The notes under the pieces: generated by a model
What the model saw: only the letters and a program-made list of their open reading frames with translations
Databases searched by the model: none
Told to the model about the DNA's origin: nothing
Assembly (NCBI GenBank): GCA_964195425.1
Contig: CAXMOM010000002.1
Location: 1 to 64,000, forward strand
Length of the DNA stretch: 64,000 nucleotides
From: Glaciecola sp964195425
GTDB lineage: Bacteria > Pseudomonadota > Gammaproteobacteria > Enterobacterales > Alteromonadaceae
Direction: 5' to 3'
Position numbers and translations under genes: made by a program
Shown here: in pieces, positions 26,795-35,512 of the stretch
How the letters are laid out: the number at the start of each line of letters is the position of its first letter
How positions within the stretch are numbered: the stretch's first letter is position 1

Positions 26795-29335
26795 ATGCAT
26801 TTACAAGATACACCTGTTGAAATTGTCCACAACGGTATAGACGGGATTGTCCAATTCGGCTTTCCAATTCAAAAAGGTCAAGTGTGGCATGCGCAGCATA
26901 TAGATTTGCTTTTAGACGAAGTGAAACTGAAATGTGACCGTACACCTTCAGGTTGTTGGGAAGACCAAAGTATCCGGTGGCTTGAGGTACAAGCAGTCGT
27001 AGAAAAAAGCGGTACTTTAACACTAGAAATAAACAATACGCCTGACATTACTCCCTCTACGCTGTGTCAAAGTGAAACACTGACTGCTCAAAACGATAAC
27101 ACTCTTTACACACATCAAAGTTTACCCTTAAGCATGTTAGTCGAGTTAACACTTGCAGGGCATGTAGTCCCTATCAAAATGTCAGATTTTGCTAATGTGC
27201 TAACGCGTAGCAAATTAACCAGTTCGTACGAAGTATCTGGGGCATTTGTATTTGAAGGCAAAAAGCTTCTCCTAATCTGTACCATTAGAGAAAGTGCGCT
27301 TACCGGTGAGATTTTTATAGAAGCAAGATTACACAATCCTGCCGCCGCCGCTCACGTGGGTGGAAAATGGGATTTAGGGGATAAAAACAGCGTAATCATT
27401 GATGACTTTTCAATAATCTTTGCAAGCTTACATTCACAGACTAAGTTACTTTTAGATCAGAATGCATTGCCATCTAGGTTTCAAGTAGTTGAAAGTGAAA
27501 ACTTCTCACTATCACAGTTTGGCAGTGGTGGAGAGAATTGGCAAAGTCCCATTCATTGGAATGAGCATAAACAATCGACTGTTGAAAAACAGGGATTTGA
27601 ACTGCTCAGCGATGACGGTAAAATTAAAACAGGATTACGTGCAGAACCAACCTTACATATAGAAAATGAAGACGCGTTTATTCAAATAGCCTTAGACGGG
27701 TTTTGGCAAAATTTTCCTGTTGTGCTTAACGTAGAAGCTGAACAAAGCAAATGGCAGTTATTGTCGAAAAATACCGAACTACAAGGCGGCGAAAGTAAAA
27801 CGTGGAAAATAAAATGTAGAAGTGGAAAGAGTGAGGATATTGAGAGAAACAGTAATCTGCTAAAACCAAACGTCCAACCTGAAGTGAGATTTAACGCAAG
27901 CTATATAAATCGCTGTGATGTAATCCCCAATATCGCACTTTCGAATACACCATCAAAATTATCAGAGTTTATTGCCTTAGGAGTTGAAGGAAAGCATAGC
28001 TTTTTCAATAAACGTGAAAACAAAGACGTGTATGGATGGCGTAATTACGGTGAATTAGATGCCGATCATGAAGCGGTAAATGCGCCCTTAGACAGCTGCT
28101 TTATATCGCATTATAACAATCAGTATGACCCTCTAATGGGCATGACCTTGCAGTTTTTGCATGCTAATAATACAAAGTGGCTAGACCTAATTCAGCCTCT
28201 CAATCAACATATACAAGATATAGATATTTACGATACTACCCAAGACAAGGCAGAATATAACGGTGGTTTAATGTGGCACACCGATCACTACTTATCTGCT
28301 GAAACCTGCACACATCGGTCTAATTCAAAATATCATCAACACGCTTATGATGGATTTCTAGGCGGAGGGGGCCCAGGCGGACAACACTGCTACACCATGG
28401 GGTTAACCTTACAATATAGATTTTTTAGCGATAAAAGCGCCAAAGATAAGGTTATTCAGTTATGCAATTGGGTTCGATGTTTCTACAATGGCAGCGGCTC
28501 TATTGCAGAACGAACTTTTCGCTTACTCACTATAGACTTCAAACAAAACGTATTAACCAATATTGGTATGAAAGCACCAGGCTACAAATACCCGCTCGAT
28601 AGGGGAACAGGAAACTATTTGAATGCCCTACTCGACTGTTTTGATGTAACCGGAAACCCTTGTTTAATGGATGAAATGGGACAGCTCGTTCGCAGTACTT
28701 TTCATCCAAATGAAGATATTGAACTACGTGATTTAAACAACATTGAAAAATCTTGGTTTTATACAGTATATCTGCAAGCGGTAGTTAAATATTTGCTGTT
28801 AAAAGAAACGCGAGATTCAATTGATGAAGATTATTGGTATGCCAGATATGCGTTAATACACTATGGTAAATGGATGCTAAGTAACGAAGATTTTTACTTA
28901 AGAAACGCTGATGAATTAGAGTTTCCTAACGACACTTGGTGTGCCCAAGATACCAGAAAAATGAATTTGTTTTGCTGGTTATACTATTTTGACGAAATAC
29001 AACCAGAGATTTATCTTCACAAAGCCAACGAGTACTATCAGTACATAGTGGAACACTTGTCAATGTCCGATGAAACCCATTTTGCTCGAATTTTGGCTAT
29101 TTTGATGCAAAACGATGGTGTATCGCAAAAATTTGGGCTAGATGATTCAGCAATTAATGCACCAAAATCGTCGATTCCCCTTGAGAAGAAAAGTTTTAAT
29201 GATGCTCCAATATTTAGCCGATACGCTATATTGACAACATATTTTCGAGATGTCACACATTTAATACGACACTTTTCTTTAGCATCAGAGTGTAGATGGT
29301 TATCTTTGCGCGTAAAAAGTGTATTAAATAAATGA
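26795..29335 (+). CDS. Large cytoplasmic protein, possibly RIFT-barrel/toroid (PcRGLX/YetA-like) glycan-active
   Basis: An 846-residue protein with no signal peptide or membrane segment. The N-terminal 380 residues look all-beta. The central and C-terminal parts contain YGWRNYGELDADHE (413-426), GGLMWHTDHY (490-499) and the Gly-rich HAYDGFLGGGGPGGQH (516-531), followed by a helix-rich region reminiscent of an alpha/alpha toroid. This order resembles PcRGLX/YetA-like rhamnogalacturonan-lyase relatives, and the His/Asp/Glu cluster could be an active site. I am not certain of the family. A glycan-active enzyme kept in the cytoplasm beside acyl-carrier genes is unusual. It follows the acyltransferase gene after 16 bases. 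Confidence 0.5.
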   Translation: MHLQDTPVEIVHNGIDGIVQFGFPIQKGQVWHAQHIDLLLDEVKLKCDRTPSGCWEDQSIRWLEVQAVVEKSGTLTLEINNTPDITPSTLCQSETLTAQNDNTLYTHQSLPLSMLVELTLAGHVVPIKMSDFANVLTRSKLTSSYEVSGAFVFEGKKLLLICTIRESALTGEIFIEARLHNPAAAAHVGGKWDLGDKNSVIIDDFSIIFASLHSQTKLLLDQNALPSRFQVVESENFSLSQFGSGGENWQSPIHWNEHKQSTVEKQGFELLSDDGKIKTGLRAEPTLHIENEDAFIQIALDGFWQNFPVVLNVEAEQSKWQLLSKNTELQGGESKTWKIKCRSGKSEDIERNSNLLKPNVQPEVRFNASYINRCDVIPNIALSNTPSKLSEFIALGVEGKHSFFNKRENKDVYGWRNYGELDADHEAVNAPLDSCFISHYNNQYDPLMGMTLQFLHANNTKWLDLIQPLNQHIQDIDIYDTTQDKAEYNGGLMWHTDHYLSAETCTHRSNSKYHQHAYDGFLGGGGPGGQHCYTMGLTLQYRFFSDKSAKDKVIQLCNWVRCFYNGSGSIAERTFRLLTIDFKQNVLTNIGMKAPGYKYPLDRGTGNYLNALLDCFDVTGNPCLMDEMGQLVRSTFHPNEDIELRDLNNIEKSWFYTVYLQAVVKYLLLKETRDSIDEDYWYARYALIHYGKWMLSNEDFYLRNADELEFPNDTWCAQDTRKMNLFCWLYYFDEIQPEIYLHKANEYYQYIVEHLSMSDETHFARILAILMQNDGVSQKFGLDDSAINAPKSSIPLEKKSFNDAPIFSRYAILTTYFRDVTHLIRHFSLASECRWLSLRVKSVLNK

Positions 29336-29391
29336 ATAAAGAAAATTGCATTTGCAATTAACTACTAGTTTTTAAATTTAAAGAGGTTGCT

Positions 29392-29688
29392 ATGACACCA
29401 GCACAAATCCAAAGCATTATATTCAGCGCGATAGAGATGAGCAATAATATTCGCGAAGACGACCAGCAAATACCCGCGGCTGCATCGACCGAACTTTATG
29501 GTAAAGATGGCCATTTAGACTCTATGGGACTAGTGGCTATTTTAATAGATATTGAAGAGTTGTTTTTAGACGAAGAGATACAAATTGCATTAAGTGATGA
29601 ACGCGCAATGTCCCAGAAAAACAGTCCGTTTCGCTCGGTAGAAACACTTACTGACTATATTGAGAAGCTGATAAACAGCAAAAGCTAA
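29392..29688 (+). CDS. Dedicated acyl carrier protein
   Basis: A 98-residue acyl/peptidyl carrier protein. The phosphopantetheine attachment serine is Ser44 in GHLDSMGLVAIL, followed by the typical acidic helix IDIEELFLDEE. It is longer than housekeeping AcpP because of an insertion (SDERAMSQKNSPF) before the last helix. Housekeeping fab genes are absent nearby, so this carrier probably serves the ligase and reductase encoded just downstream. There is an 11-base gap to the preferred SDR start. Confidence 0.9.
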   Translation: MTPAQIQSIIFSAIEMSNNIREDDQQIPAAASTELYGKDGHLDSMGLVAILIDIEELFLDEEIQIALSDERAMSQKNSPFRSVETLTDYIEKLINSKS

Positions 29689-29699
29689 AGAGTGTGAAT

Positions 29700-30404
29700 A
29701 TGAATACTAAATCTATGCTAATAACAGGTGCTAGTCGCGGCCTTGGCAAGGAGATTGCTGAACATTATTTACAACAAGGCTGGAATGTTTATGGTTGTGC
29801 CCGGTCTGAGGGGCAAATTGAACATGAAAATTACCAACATTTTCAATTAGACATAAGTTCGCCTGACGAAGTAAGTGACCTTTTCTTTAAGCTGCGCAAA
29901 TATACCAAACAACTTGATGCTTTAATAAATAACGCTGGCATTGCAAGTATGAATGCGTTCGCATTAACGCCATCTGAGACTTATCAAAAGATATTTGCAA
30001 CTAATGTTCATGGTACCTTCCTATTTTGCCAAAAGGCACTTGGAATGTTAAAACGCGCGCCATCACCAAGTATAATAAATATGACAACGGTTGCAGTACC
30101 TTTGCAGCTTGAGGGTGAGTCCATTTACGCCGCAAGTAAGAGTGCCGTAGAAACGCTCACACAAATTATCGCCAAAGAATATGGCAGCTTCGGTATTCGA
30201 TGCAATGCGATTGGTCCTTCGCCAATAGAAACTAGCTTAATAGCCGGTGTGCCAAAAGATAAAATCGCAAAGTTAATTAGTTACCAAGCGATAAAAAAAA
30301 TGGCAACGCCGAGTGATGTAGTTAACTTAGTCGACTTTTTTATTAAGCCTGAGTCTCGTATGATTACAGGACAAATTATTTATTTAGGAGGGATCTCTAA
30401 ATGA
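29700..30404 (+). CDS. SDR reductase (FabG-like) of the acyl cassette
   Basis: About 234 residues, classical short-chain dehydrogenase/reductase. The NAD(P)-binding motif is TGASRGLG, the structural motif is NNAGIAS, and the catalytic YxxxK is YAASK. The frame is open from a GTG at 29694, but the ATG at 29700 sits at a better distance from the AAAGAG ribosome site. Placed between a carrier protein and an acyl ligase, it could reduce a 3-oxoacyl-ACP to 3-hydroxyacyl-ACP; alternatively it could act on a sugar. The stop overlaps the ligase start by 4 bases (ATGA). Confidence 0.88.
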   Translation: MNTKSMLITGASRGLGKEIAEHYLQQGWNVYGCARSEGQIEHENYQHFQLDISSPDEVSDLFFKLRKYTKQLDALINNAGIASMNAFALTPSETYQKIFATNVHGTFLFCQKALGMLKRAPSPSIINMTTVAVPLQLEGESIYAASKSAVETLTQIIAKEYGSFGIRCNAIGPSPIETSLIAGVPKDKIAKLISYQAIKKMATPSDVVNLVDFFIKPESRMITGQIIYLGGISK

Positions 30405-31735
30405 TTCAGTTTTTTATCGAAAAAATGCGTGATAACCCAAACAATGAAGCAATATTATCTTCAAAATTTTCGTTGACCTGTGGGCAATTGCTTGTGTTAA
30501 TGAAAAAATATACGGCTTGGTTAAGTGATAAAAATATTCCCCCCGGCGCGGTTGTTTCATTCGACGGTGATTATTCACCTGAATCGTTAGCGTTATTTTT
30601 AGCATTGGCGAAAAACCGCAATATTATGGTGCCTTTGTCTAAAGATTCTCAGCATCACTTTGTTGAATTTAGAGAAATTGCGTCTACACAGTATGATATT
30701 TCACTTGGTGATAGCGAGCCCCTGCTGATAAAGACCGGCAGAACGGCTAGTGAAGACATATACAATATATTAAAAGAGAAAGACGCTCCTGGCCTTGTTT
30801 TGTTCTCTTCAGGCTCTACAGGCAAGAGTAAGGGCATTGTTCAAGACCTTGATAAACTAATGGCTAAATTCAAAACACCAAGAAAAGCCTTAAGAATGCT
30901 TATCTTTTTGCAGCTTGATCATATCGGCGGTGTTAACTCATTACTCTATAGTTTGGCAAATAACGGCGCGGTTATTGTTGCCGACGACAGAACGCCTGAA
31001 AGTGTGTGCGCAGCTATACAAACCTACAAAGGTGAAGTACTGCCAACCTCGCCGACTTTTCTTAACTTGCTGATATTGTCCAAAGCTTATGAAGAATATG
31101 ATTTATCCTCTCTTAAGCTAATTACTTATGGCACAGAGCCCATGCAAACCAGTACATTAGAAACATTAAACAAGGTATTCCCTAACAGTACATTGCAGCA
31201 AACGTATGGTCTGTCTGAAGTGGGCATTTTACGCTCAAAGTCTAAGTCTTCGGGTTCACTATGGATGAAGGTAGGTGGTAGCGAATTCACCACGAAGATA
31301 GTGAATGGCACTTTATGGGTGAAATCGGAATCTGCCATGCTCGGATATTTAAATGCACCTACACCCTTTGATGAAGAAGGATTTTTAGATACCGGAGATA
31401 TGGTAGAAGAAGATGGTGAGTGGATTCGGATATTAGGAAGAAAAAGCGAAATTATTAATGTGGGCGGTTCTAAAGTATTCCCAGCAGAAGTTGAGAGTAC
31501 ATTATTAGAAATGGACAACGTTGAAGACGCAGTTGTTTTTGGTGGCACGCACCCTATCACTGGGAACATTGTGTGCGCTAAATTTAAACTAGTATCGCCT
31601 CAAGACAAGCGCTCTTTTAAAGCTGACATGCTAAAATTTTGTAAAGATAAACTACAGTCTTACAAGATACCGAGTAAAATTGAGGTGACACAAGACAATA
31701 CATATAACGAGCGTTTTAAACGCATGAGACGATAA
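30401..31735 (+). CDS. AMP-forming acyl ligase (acyl-CoA/acyl-ACP synthetase)
   Basis: A 444-residue ANL-superfamily enzyme. The ATP-binding loop is LFSSGSTGKSKGI, motif A5 is QQTYGLSEVG, the ribose-binding aspartate lies in LDTGDMV, and the hinge is in ILGRKSEIINVGG. The C-terminal catalytic lysine would be in NERFKRMRR, a variant of the usual P-x-T-x-x-GK-x-x-R end. It is short for the family (usually 500 or more). It probably activates a carboxylic acid and loads it on the carrier protein of this operon. Last gene of the cassette; a terminator follows. Confidence 0.88.
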   Translation: MIQFFIEKMRDNPNNEAILSSKFSLTCGQLLVLMKKYTAWLSDKNIPPGAVVSFDGDYSPESLALFLALAKNRNIMVPLSKDSQHHFVEFREIASTQYDISLGDSEPLLIKTGRTASEDIYNILKEKDAPGLVLFSSGSTGKSKGIVQDLDKLMAKFKTPRKALRMLIFLQLDHIGGVNSLLYSLANNGAVIVADDRTPESVCAAIQTYKGEVLPTSPTFLNLLILSKAYEEYDLSSLKLITYGTEPMQTSTLETLNKVFPNSTLQQTYGLSEVGILRSKSKSSGSLWMKVGGSEFTTKIVNGTLWVKSESAMLGYLNAPTPFDEEGFLDTGDMVEEDGEWIRILGRKSEIINVGGSKVFPAEVESTLLEMDNVEDAVVFGGTHPITGNIVCAKFKLVSPQDKRSFKADMLKFCKDKLQSYKIPSKIEVTQDNTYNERFKRMRR

Positions 31736-31802
31736 TAAATCAACTCATATTTGTTTTGCTATTCTACGCAAAAATTTTATTTACTGAAGTTTGGCAAAAT
31801 TA

Positions 31803-31832
31803 AATAGGGCGCAGATTGCGCCCTATTTTTTT
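31803..31832 (+). terminator. Terminator of the acyl cassette, copy of the fadE terminator
   Basis: An 11-bp perfect stem (AATAGGGCGCA at 31803-31813, TGCGCCCTATT at 31817-31827, loop GAT) is followed by T bases. Stem core, T-run and the 20 bases before the stem (both copies begin TGAAGTTT) closely match the terminator after fadE at 24.78 kb; only the loop and a few flank bases differ. Confidence 0.95.
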
Positions 31833-31909
31833 GCCTTATTACTATCTGTAGAAAAAGACCTATATTCAAGTACCATAAGTAATTTTCAAAATAGTATAAC
31901 CTTCAGCCC

Positions 31910-34387
31910 CTAATCCTGAGCATCTTCACTTAGTTGAATACTTTCACCCATTGCCTGAGCAGCAATTTCTGCAGGGCTAAAAGGTAGCGGTATCCAATTT
32001 TTTTCCGAATAACGTCTGGTCTGATCACGGCTATGAGGGCTGGTTGAGTCCGCAGACTGTGATTGACCCAATAAAGCTTCAGCGATCGGGCCATTAGCGT
32101 CCCAAGTAACGGTTTGCATATACGTTGGGCCACCAGTAACAGGTGTATATTGGCCTTCTGCATTTGCTCCTGGTATAAATATGACGTTAAAAACGCCTTC
32201 TTGACCTCTACCACCGTGCATTGGAATACGTTCACCGTTAGTATCTGCAACGGTTTCAAACTGCAGGTTACCTAGCTGCTCGTCTAAGGCTACGCCACGA
32301 TCTACAAAGAGCTGTATTGCATCACCTAAGGCCTGACGGGTTGTGGCATTAATAACTAAGCCTCTCGGGGTATTCACAGGATCGGCTTCATCAAAAGGTA
32401 CGCTAAACGCTGTTTCGATATTGCCTTCGTAATTGACGTTGCGTGAAAACTCTCTAAATACATGTGCGCCGCGACTCCCAACGTTATTTGCTCTGTCCCA
32501 ATCGTCTAGAACATCGCATGCTTCGGTAGCATCTATAGTGCCGCCCCCACTTACCGGCATAAGAGGATTGCCGGTGCAATCGGCAAGTACATCGTCAAGC
32601 ACTAGCTCTGCCGCATAATTGCGGTTGCTGTAGCCTATTTCCTGCAGTTTACGTAGGCTGAACGTGTTACCGCCAAGTCCGTCTTCACCGCTTAGGCGAT
32701 CTTGTACTTGAACAACGCCCATACGCGTACGCAACAATCTTGGCGACGCGGCGGCTACAGAAACACCTGGCCGAGGCAACAAATTACGTCTTAACAAGGG
32801 CGAAAACTCTTGGTCCAAAGTTTCATCAGGGTTACTCATCCAATAGCTGTCATTGGAATTTGTTGAATAACTCGTATTTAACAAAGCGGGCAAGTTGCCG
32901 CCACCAAAGATGCCTTCCTGGGGGGAATCGTCATCGCTGCCCCATTCACAGGCGGCAGTGCTGCCGTCGAGTCCCGGTAGACCAGCCGCAGCTAGTGCCT
33001 GCAGCGCGGGGTTGGCCCCTACGCAAGCTGCAAATTGCGCACTGGTAACATGCGGTACCGTAGACATATCAGCATACAAAGCGTTGCCTTCACGATCGGC
33101 AGCAACGGTATTCACAAAAGGTAGGCCAAGAACCGTTTTCATGCGGTCAAGCAAGTCTTCTGCGCTGGTCGCTTTATTCATTGAATACCACTGATTAATA
33201 CCACGAGGATTTTCTGATGCGGCATCGCGTATAGCAAAAGCAAGATTAAAGCTGCCCCAGCTAGGCAGTGCGCTGTTTACGAACTGCGCCGCCAGCATTG
33301 GGCCAAAATGCGACGAATAGATGGCGCCTGTATGAGTGCCACCGCCCGGTAGGTCTATGGTTATATCCTCTTTAATGATATCGCGCTGTTCCATTTCGCC
33401 ATTGACATTGGTGTATTGGTATTTTAAGGCGTCACCGGGTACTAACTGAAGCTGATACAGGGTAAAGCGCTTAGCTGTTGAAACTGTGTGGCTCCAAGCA
33501 ACGTCTTTATTAAAGCCTATGTTAACAAACGGCTGCCCTTGTTGGCCTGCGCCCATAACGTCTATTTCACCGGGAATGGTTAAATGAAATTCATAAAAGC
33601 GCTGTACACCATACCATGGCTCATGGGGGTTACCGTAAAGCATACCGCTGCCATTTTCGGTCACCTCAGAGCCTAGTGCATATGCATTACTGCCACCTTG
33701 CAACACGTTAATTCTGGTCATATCAAAAGCAGGGACATCAGTTTTAGACTGCGGTGCATTGTCGTTGGCAGCAGGAGGTTCAGCAAGCACTATAGGGGTC
33801 ACAAAGTTAGATAGTCCGCCGCGTAAATTACCTTTGCCATATACCGCAGCAAGATCCATTTCGGTTATTTCGGTCACCCAGGGTTGGCCAGCACATGCTG
33901 GATCAATGTTGTCTACGCCTGTGTCGCGCAAATAACGGCTATAGCCTGCCGCATAGCCTTGGATAGCATCGCGCACCTCAGGCTCCTGAATTTCTAGCAG
34001 CTCCATGCGCCTGGTGGGTTCGTTGTACCAAGTGTAAAATACATCTGAGCCAATATTGCGGGGCGTAGGCTCAAGATTCAATGCACTGGTGCCACTAGCA
34101 ACTACAATTTCTGACGCCAAAGAACAGATGTTATCACTGGCAAAAGCATAGCCTAAACCATAGCCCAATCCCTTGTAGTCCTGAGCCGTAATGTGCGGGA
34201 TACCAAACTCAGTACGTTGAATATCGGCAGAATAAGTGGGCGGTGGCGGAGACAGCGTAGGAGGTGGGACTACTACAATAGGCGGTTCGTCGTCATCACT
34301 TAAGCAGCCTGTGAGCCCTAAGGTTGCTGCTAGTGTTATGCCAGCAAGAGCCGACAGCCGATATTTACGAAAATTGTGCAAATGCAT
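31910..34387 (-). CDS. Penicillin-acylase family lipoprotein (possible acyl-homoserine-lactone acylase)
   Basis: An 825-residue Ntn hydrolase. A lipoprotein signal ends in GLTGC (Cys28), followed by an acidic and Pro-rich linker. The family start RTEFGIPHITAQDYKGLGYGLGYAFASDN is clear. The autoprocessing serine is Ser233 in QGGSNAYALGSE, which becomes the N-terminal nucleophile of the large subunit. Later family blocks (GNPHEPW, VAWSHTVSTAKRF, NSNDSYWMSNP) are present. Relatives include aculeacin, AHL (PvdQ-like) and penicillin acylases; substrate cannot be fixed. As a surface-exposed or periplasmic lipoprotein it could degrade quorum signals or scavenge N-acyl compounds. Single gene, convergent with the acyl cassette. 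Confidence 0.88.
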   Translation of the reverse strand: MHLHNFRKYRLSALAGITLAATLGLTGCLSDDDEPPIVVVPPPTLSPPPPTYSADIQRTEFGIPHITAQDYKGLGYGLGYAFASDNICSLASEIVVASGTSALNLEPTPRNIGSDVFYTWYNEPTRRMELLEIQEPEVRDAIQGYAAGYSRYLRDTGVDNIDPACAGQPWVTEITEMDLAAVYGKGNLRGGLSNFVTPIVLAEPPAANDNAPQSKTDVPAFDMTRINVLQGGSNAYALGSEVTENGSGMLYGNPHEPWYGVQRFYEFHLTIPGEIDVMGAGQQGQPFVNIGFNKDVAWSHTVSTAKRFTLYQLQLVPGDALKYQYTNVNGEMEQRDIIKEDITIDLPGGGTHTGAIYSSHFGPMLAAQFVNSALPSWGSFNLAFAIRDAASENPRGINQWYSMNKATSAEDLLDRMKTVLGLPFVNTVAADREGNALYADMSTVPHVTSAQFAACVGANPALQALAAAGLPGLDGSTAACEWGSDDDSPQEGIFGGGNLPALLNTSYSTNSNDSYWMSNPDETLDQEFSPLLRRNLLPRPGVSVAAASPRLLRTRMGVVQVQDRLSGEDGLGGNTFSLRKLQEIGYSNRNYAAELVLDDVLADCTGNPLMPVSGGGTIDATEACDVLDDWDRANNVGSRGAHVFREFSRNVNYEGNIETAFSVPFDEADPVNTPRGLVINATTRQALGDAIQLFVDRGVALDEQLGNLQFETVADTNGERIPMHGGRGQEGVFNVIFIPGANAEGQYTPVTGGPTYMQTVTWDANGPIAEALLGQSQSADSTSPHSRDQTRRYSEKNWIPLPFSPAEIAAQAMGESIQLSEDAQD

Positions 34388-34699
34388 ATAAGTAAACCTC
34401 TTTGATTAATCAATGGATAAGTTACAACGTGGTTACGTAAACTATACTAAAGACTACTTTGTTAATATTTGCAACATCTTACGCGCAAATATTTAACATT
34501 GGCTGTAAAGTGAGAATATGCTAAAAACGAGTTATCCAATGAGCGACTTCACCGTTCACTATCGTCGGCTTTTATCAAAAATAATATACAAAACAACTAT
34601 GGCTAAATTGAATTACAAGTTATTATTTGAGCCTCAAAAATGTAGTGATATTCGCTCGTTTACTTTACCCACTATTTAGAAACCCAATAAAAAAATACT
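34388..34699. promoter_or_regulatory. Divergent gap between acylase lipoprotein and tdk
   Basis: These 312 AT-rich bases hold the promoters of the acylase gene (minus) and of tdk (plus). No additional gene is convincing; short open frames here lack a ribosome site. No clear palindrome was found. Confidence 0.35.
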
Positions 34700-35287
34700 A
34701 TGGCTCAACTATATTTCTACTATTCAGCGATGAACGCTGGCAAATCGACCTCTTTGTTGCAATCGGCTTACAATTACCAAGAACGCGGTATGAAAGTACA
34801 ACTTTATACCGTGGCTTTTGACGACCGTTTTGCCGAAGGTAAAATTGCTTCACGCATTGGATTGCAGTCTGAGGCCGATTTATTTAATGACAAAACTAAT
34901 CTTTTTGATGACGTTGCTGCTAAGCATAAGCAAGACAAACTGTCGTGCGTGTTTATAGATGAAGCACAGTTTTTAAGCCGTAAACAGGTAAAACAATGCC
35001 TACAAATTGTCGATAAGCTTAATATTCCGGTGCTCGCCTACGGCTTGCGGACAGACTTTAAAGGCGAAACCTTTGTTGGTAGCCATTACTTATTGGCGTG
35101 GGCCGATAAAATGAACGAGTTAAAAACCATTTGCCATTGTGGTCGCAAGGCCAATTTTGTAGCTAAACTAGATGGCAACGGAGACGTCATCCAAGACGGC
35201 GCGCAAATTGAAATTGGCGGTAATGAAAGGTATGTATCTCTTTGCCGCAAGCACTACTGCGAGAAAACCGATTTTTATACCAACTAG
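34700..35287 (+). CDS. tdk: Thymidine kinase
   Basis: A 195-residue type II thymidine kinase that phosphorylates thymidine in the salvage pathway. The P-loop is SAMNAGKST (residues 9-17), the catalytic glutamate lies in VFIDEAQFL, the lasso region has YGLRTDFKGE, and the zinc-binding cysteines are in ICHCGRKA and LCRKHYC. Length fits E. coli Tdk (205). It is a single gene with its own promoter region. Confidence 0.96.
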   Translation: MAQLYFYYSAMNAGKSTSLLQSAYNYQERGMKVQLYTVAFDDRFAEGKIASRIGLQSEADLFNDKTNLFDDVAAKHKQDKLSCVFIDEAQFLSRKQVKQCLQIVDKLNIPVLAYGLRTDFKGETFVGSHYLLAWADKMNELKTICHCGRKANFVAKLDGNGDVIQDGAQIEIGGNERYVSLCRKHYCEKTDFYTN

Positions 35288-35397
35288 TCTCACTTTTTAT
35301 TGACCTACGCTGTATAGCAAAACAATTGAACAAAGCTGTTTTAGATAATTCATTCCGTTTTCTAAGGCAAACATGCTATTACGCAAATCTATTCAGA

Positions 35398-35434
35398 ACG
35401 CCAGCTTGTATAAGCCCTCTTTATAAACTGGCGT
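35398..35434 (+). other. Hairpin upstream of the acyl-CoA dehydrogenase operon
   Basis: ACGCCAG (35398-35404) pairs exactly with CTGGCGT (35428-35434); inside, TATAA (35409-35413) pairs with TTATA (35421-35425) around a GCCCTCT loop. There is no T-run after it, so it is not a normal terminator. It lies 79 bases before the acyl-CoA dehydrogenase start and could be an operator or leader structure. Confidence 0.45.
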
Positions 35435-35512
35435 CACTTAAAGCAATTATCGCTTATACCCAACTTCTACTATGCTAAGGCCTGTTAATTTCTTATATTC
35501 AAAGAGGCCAGC

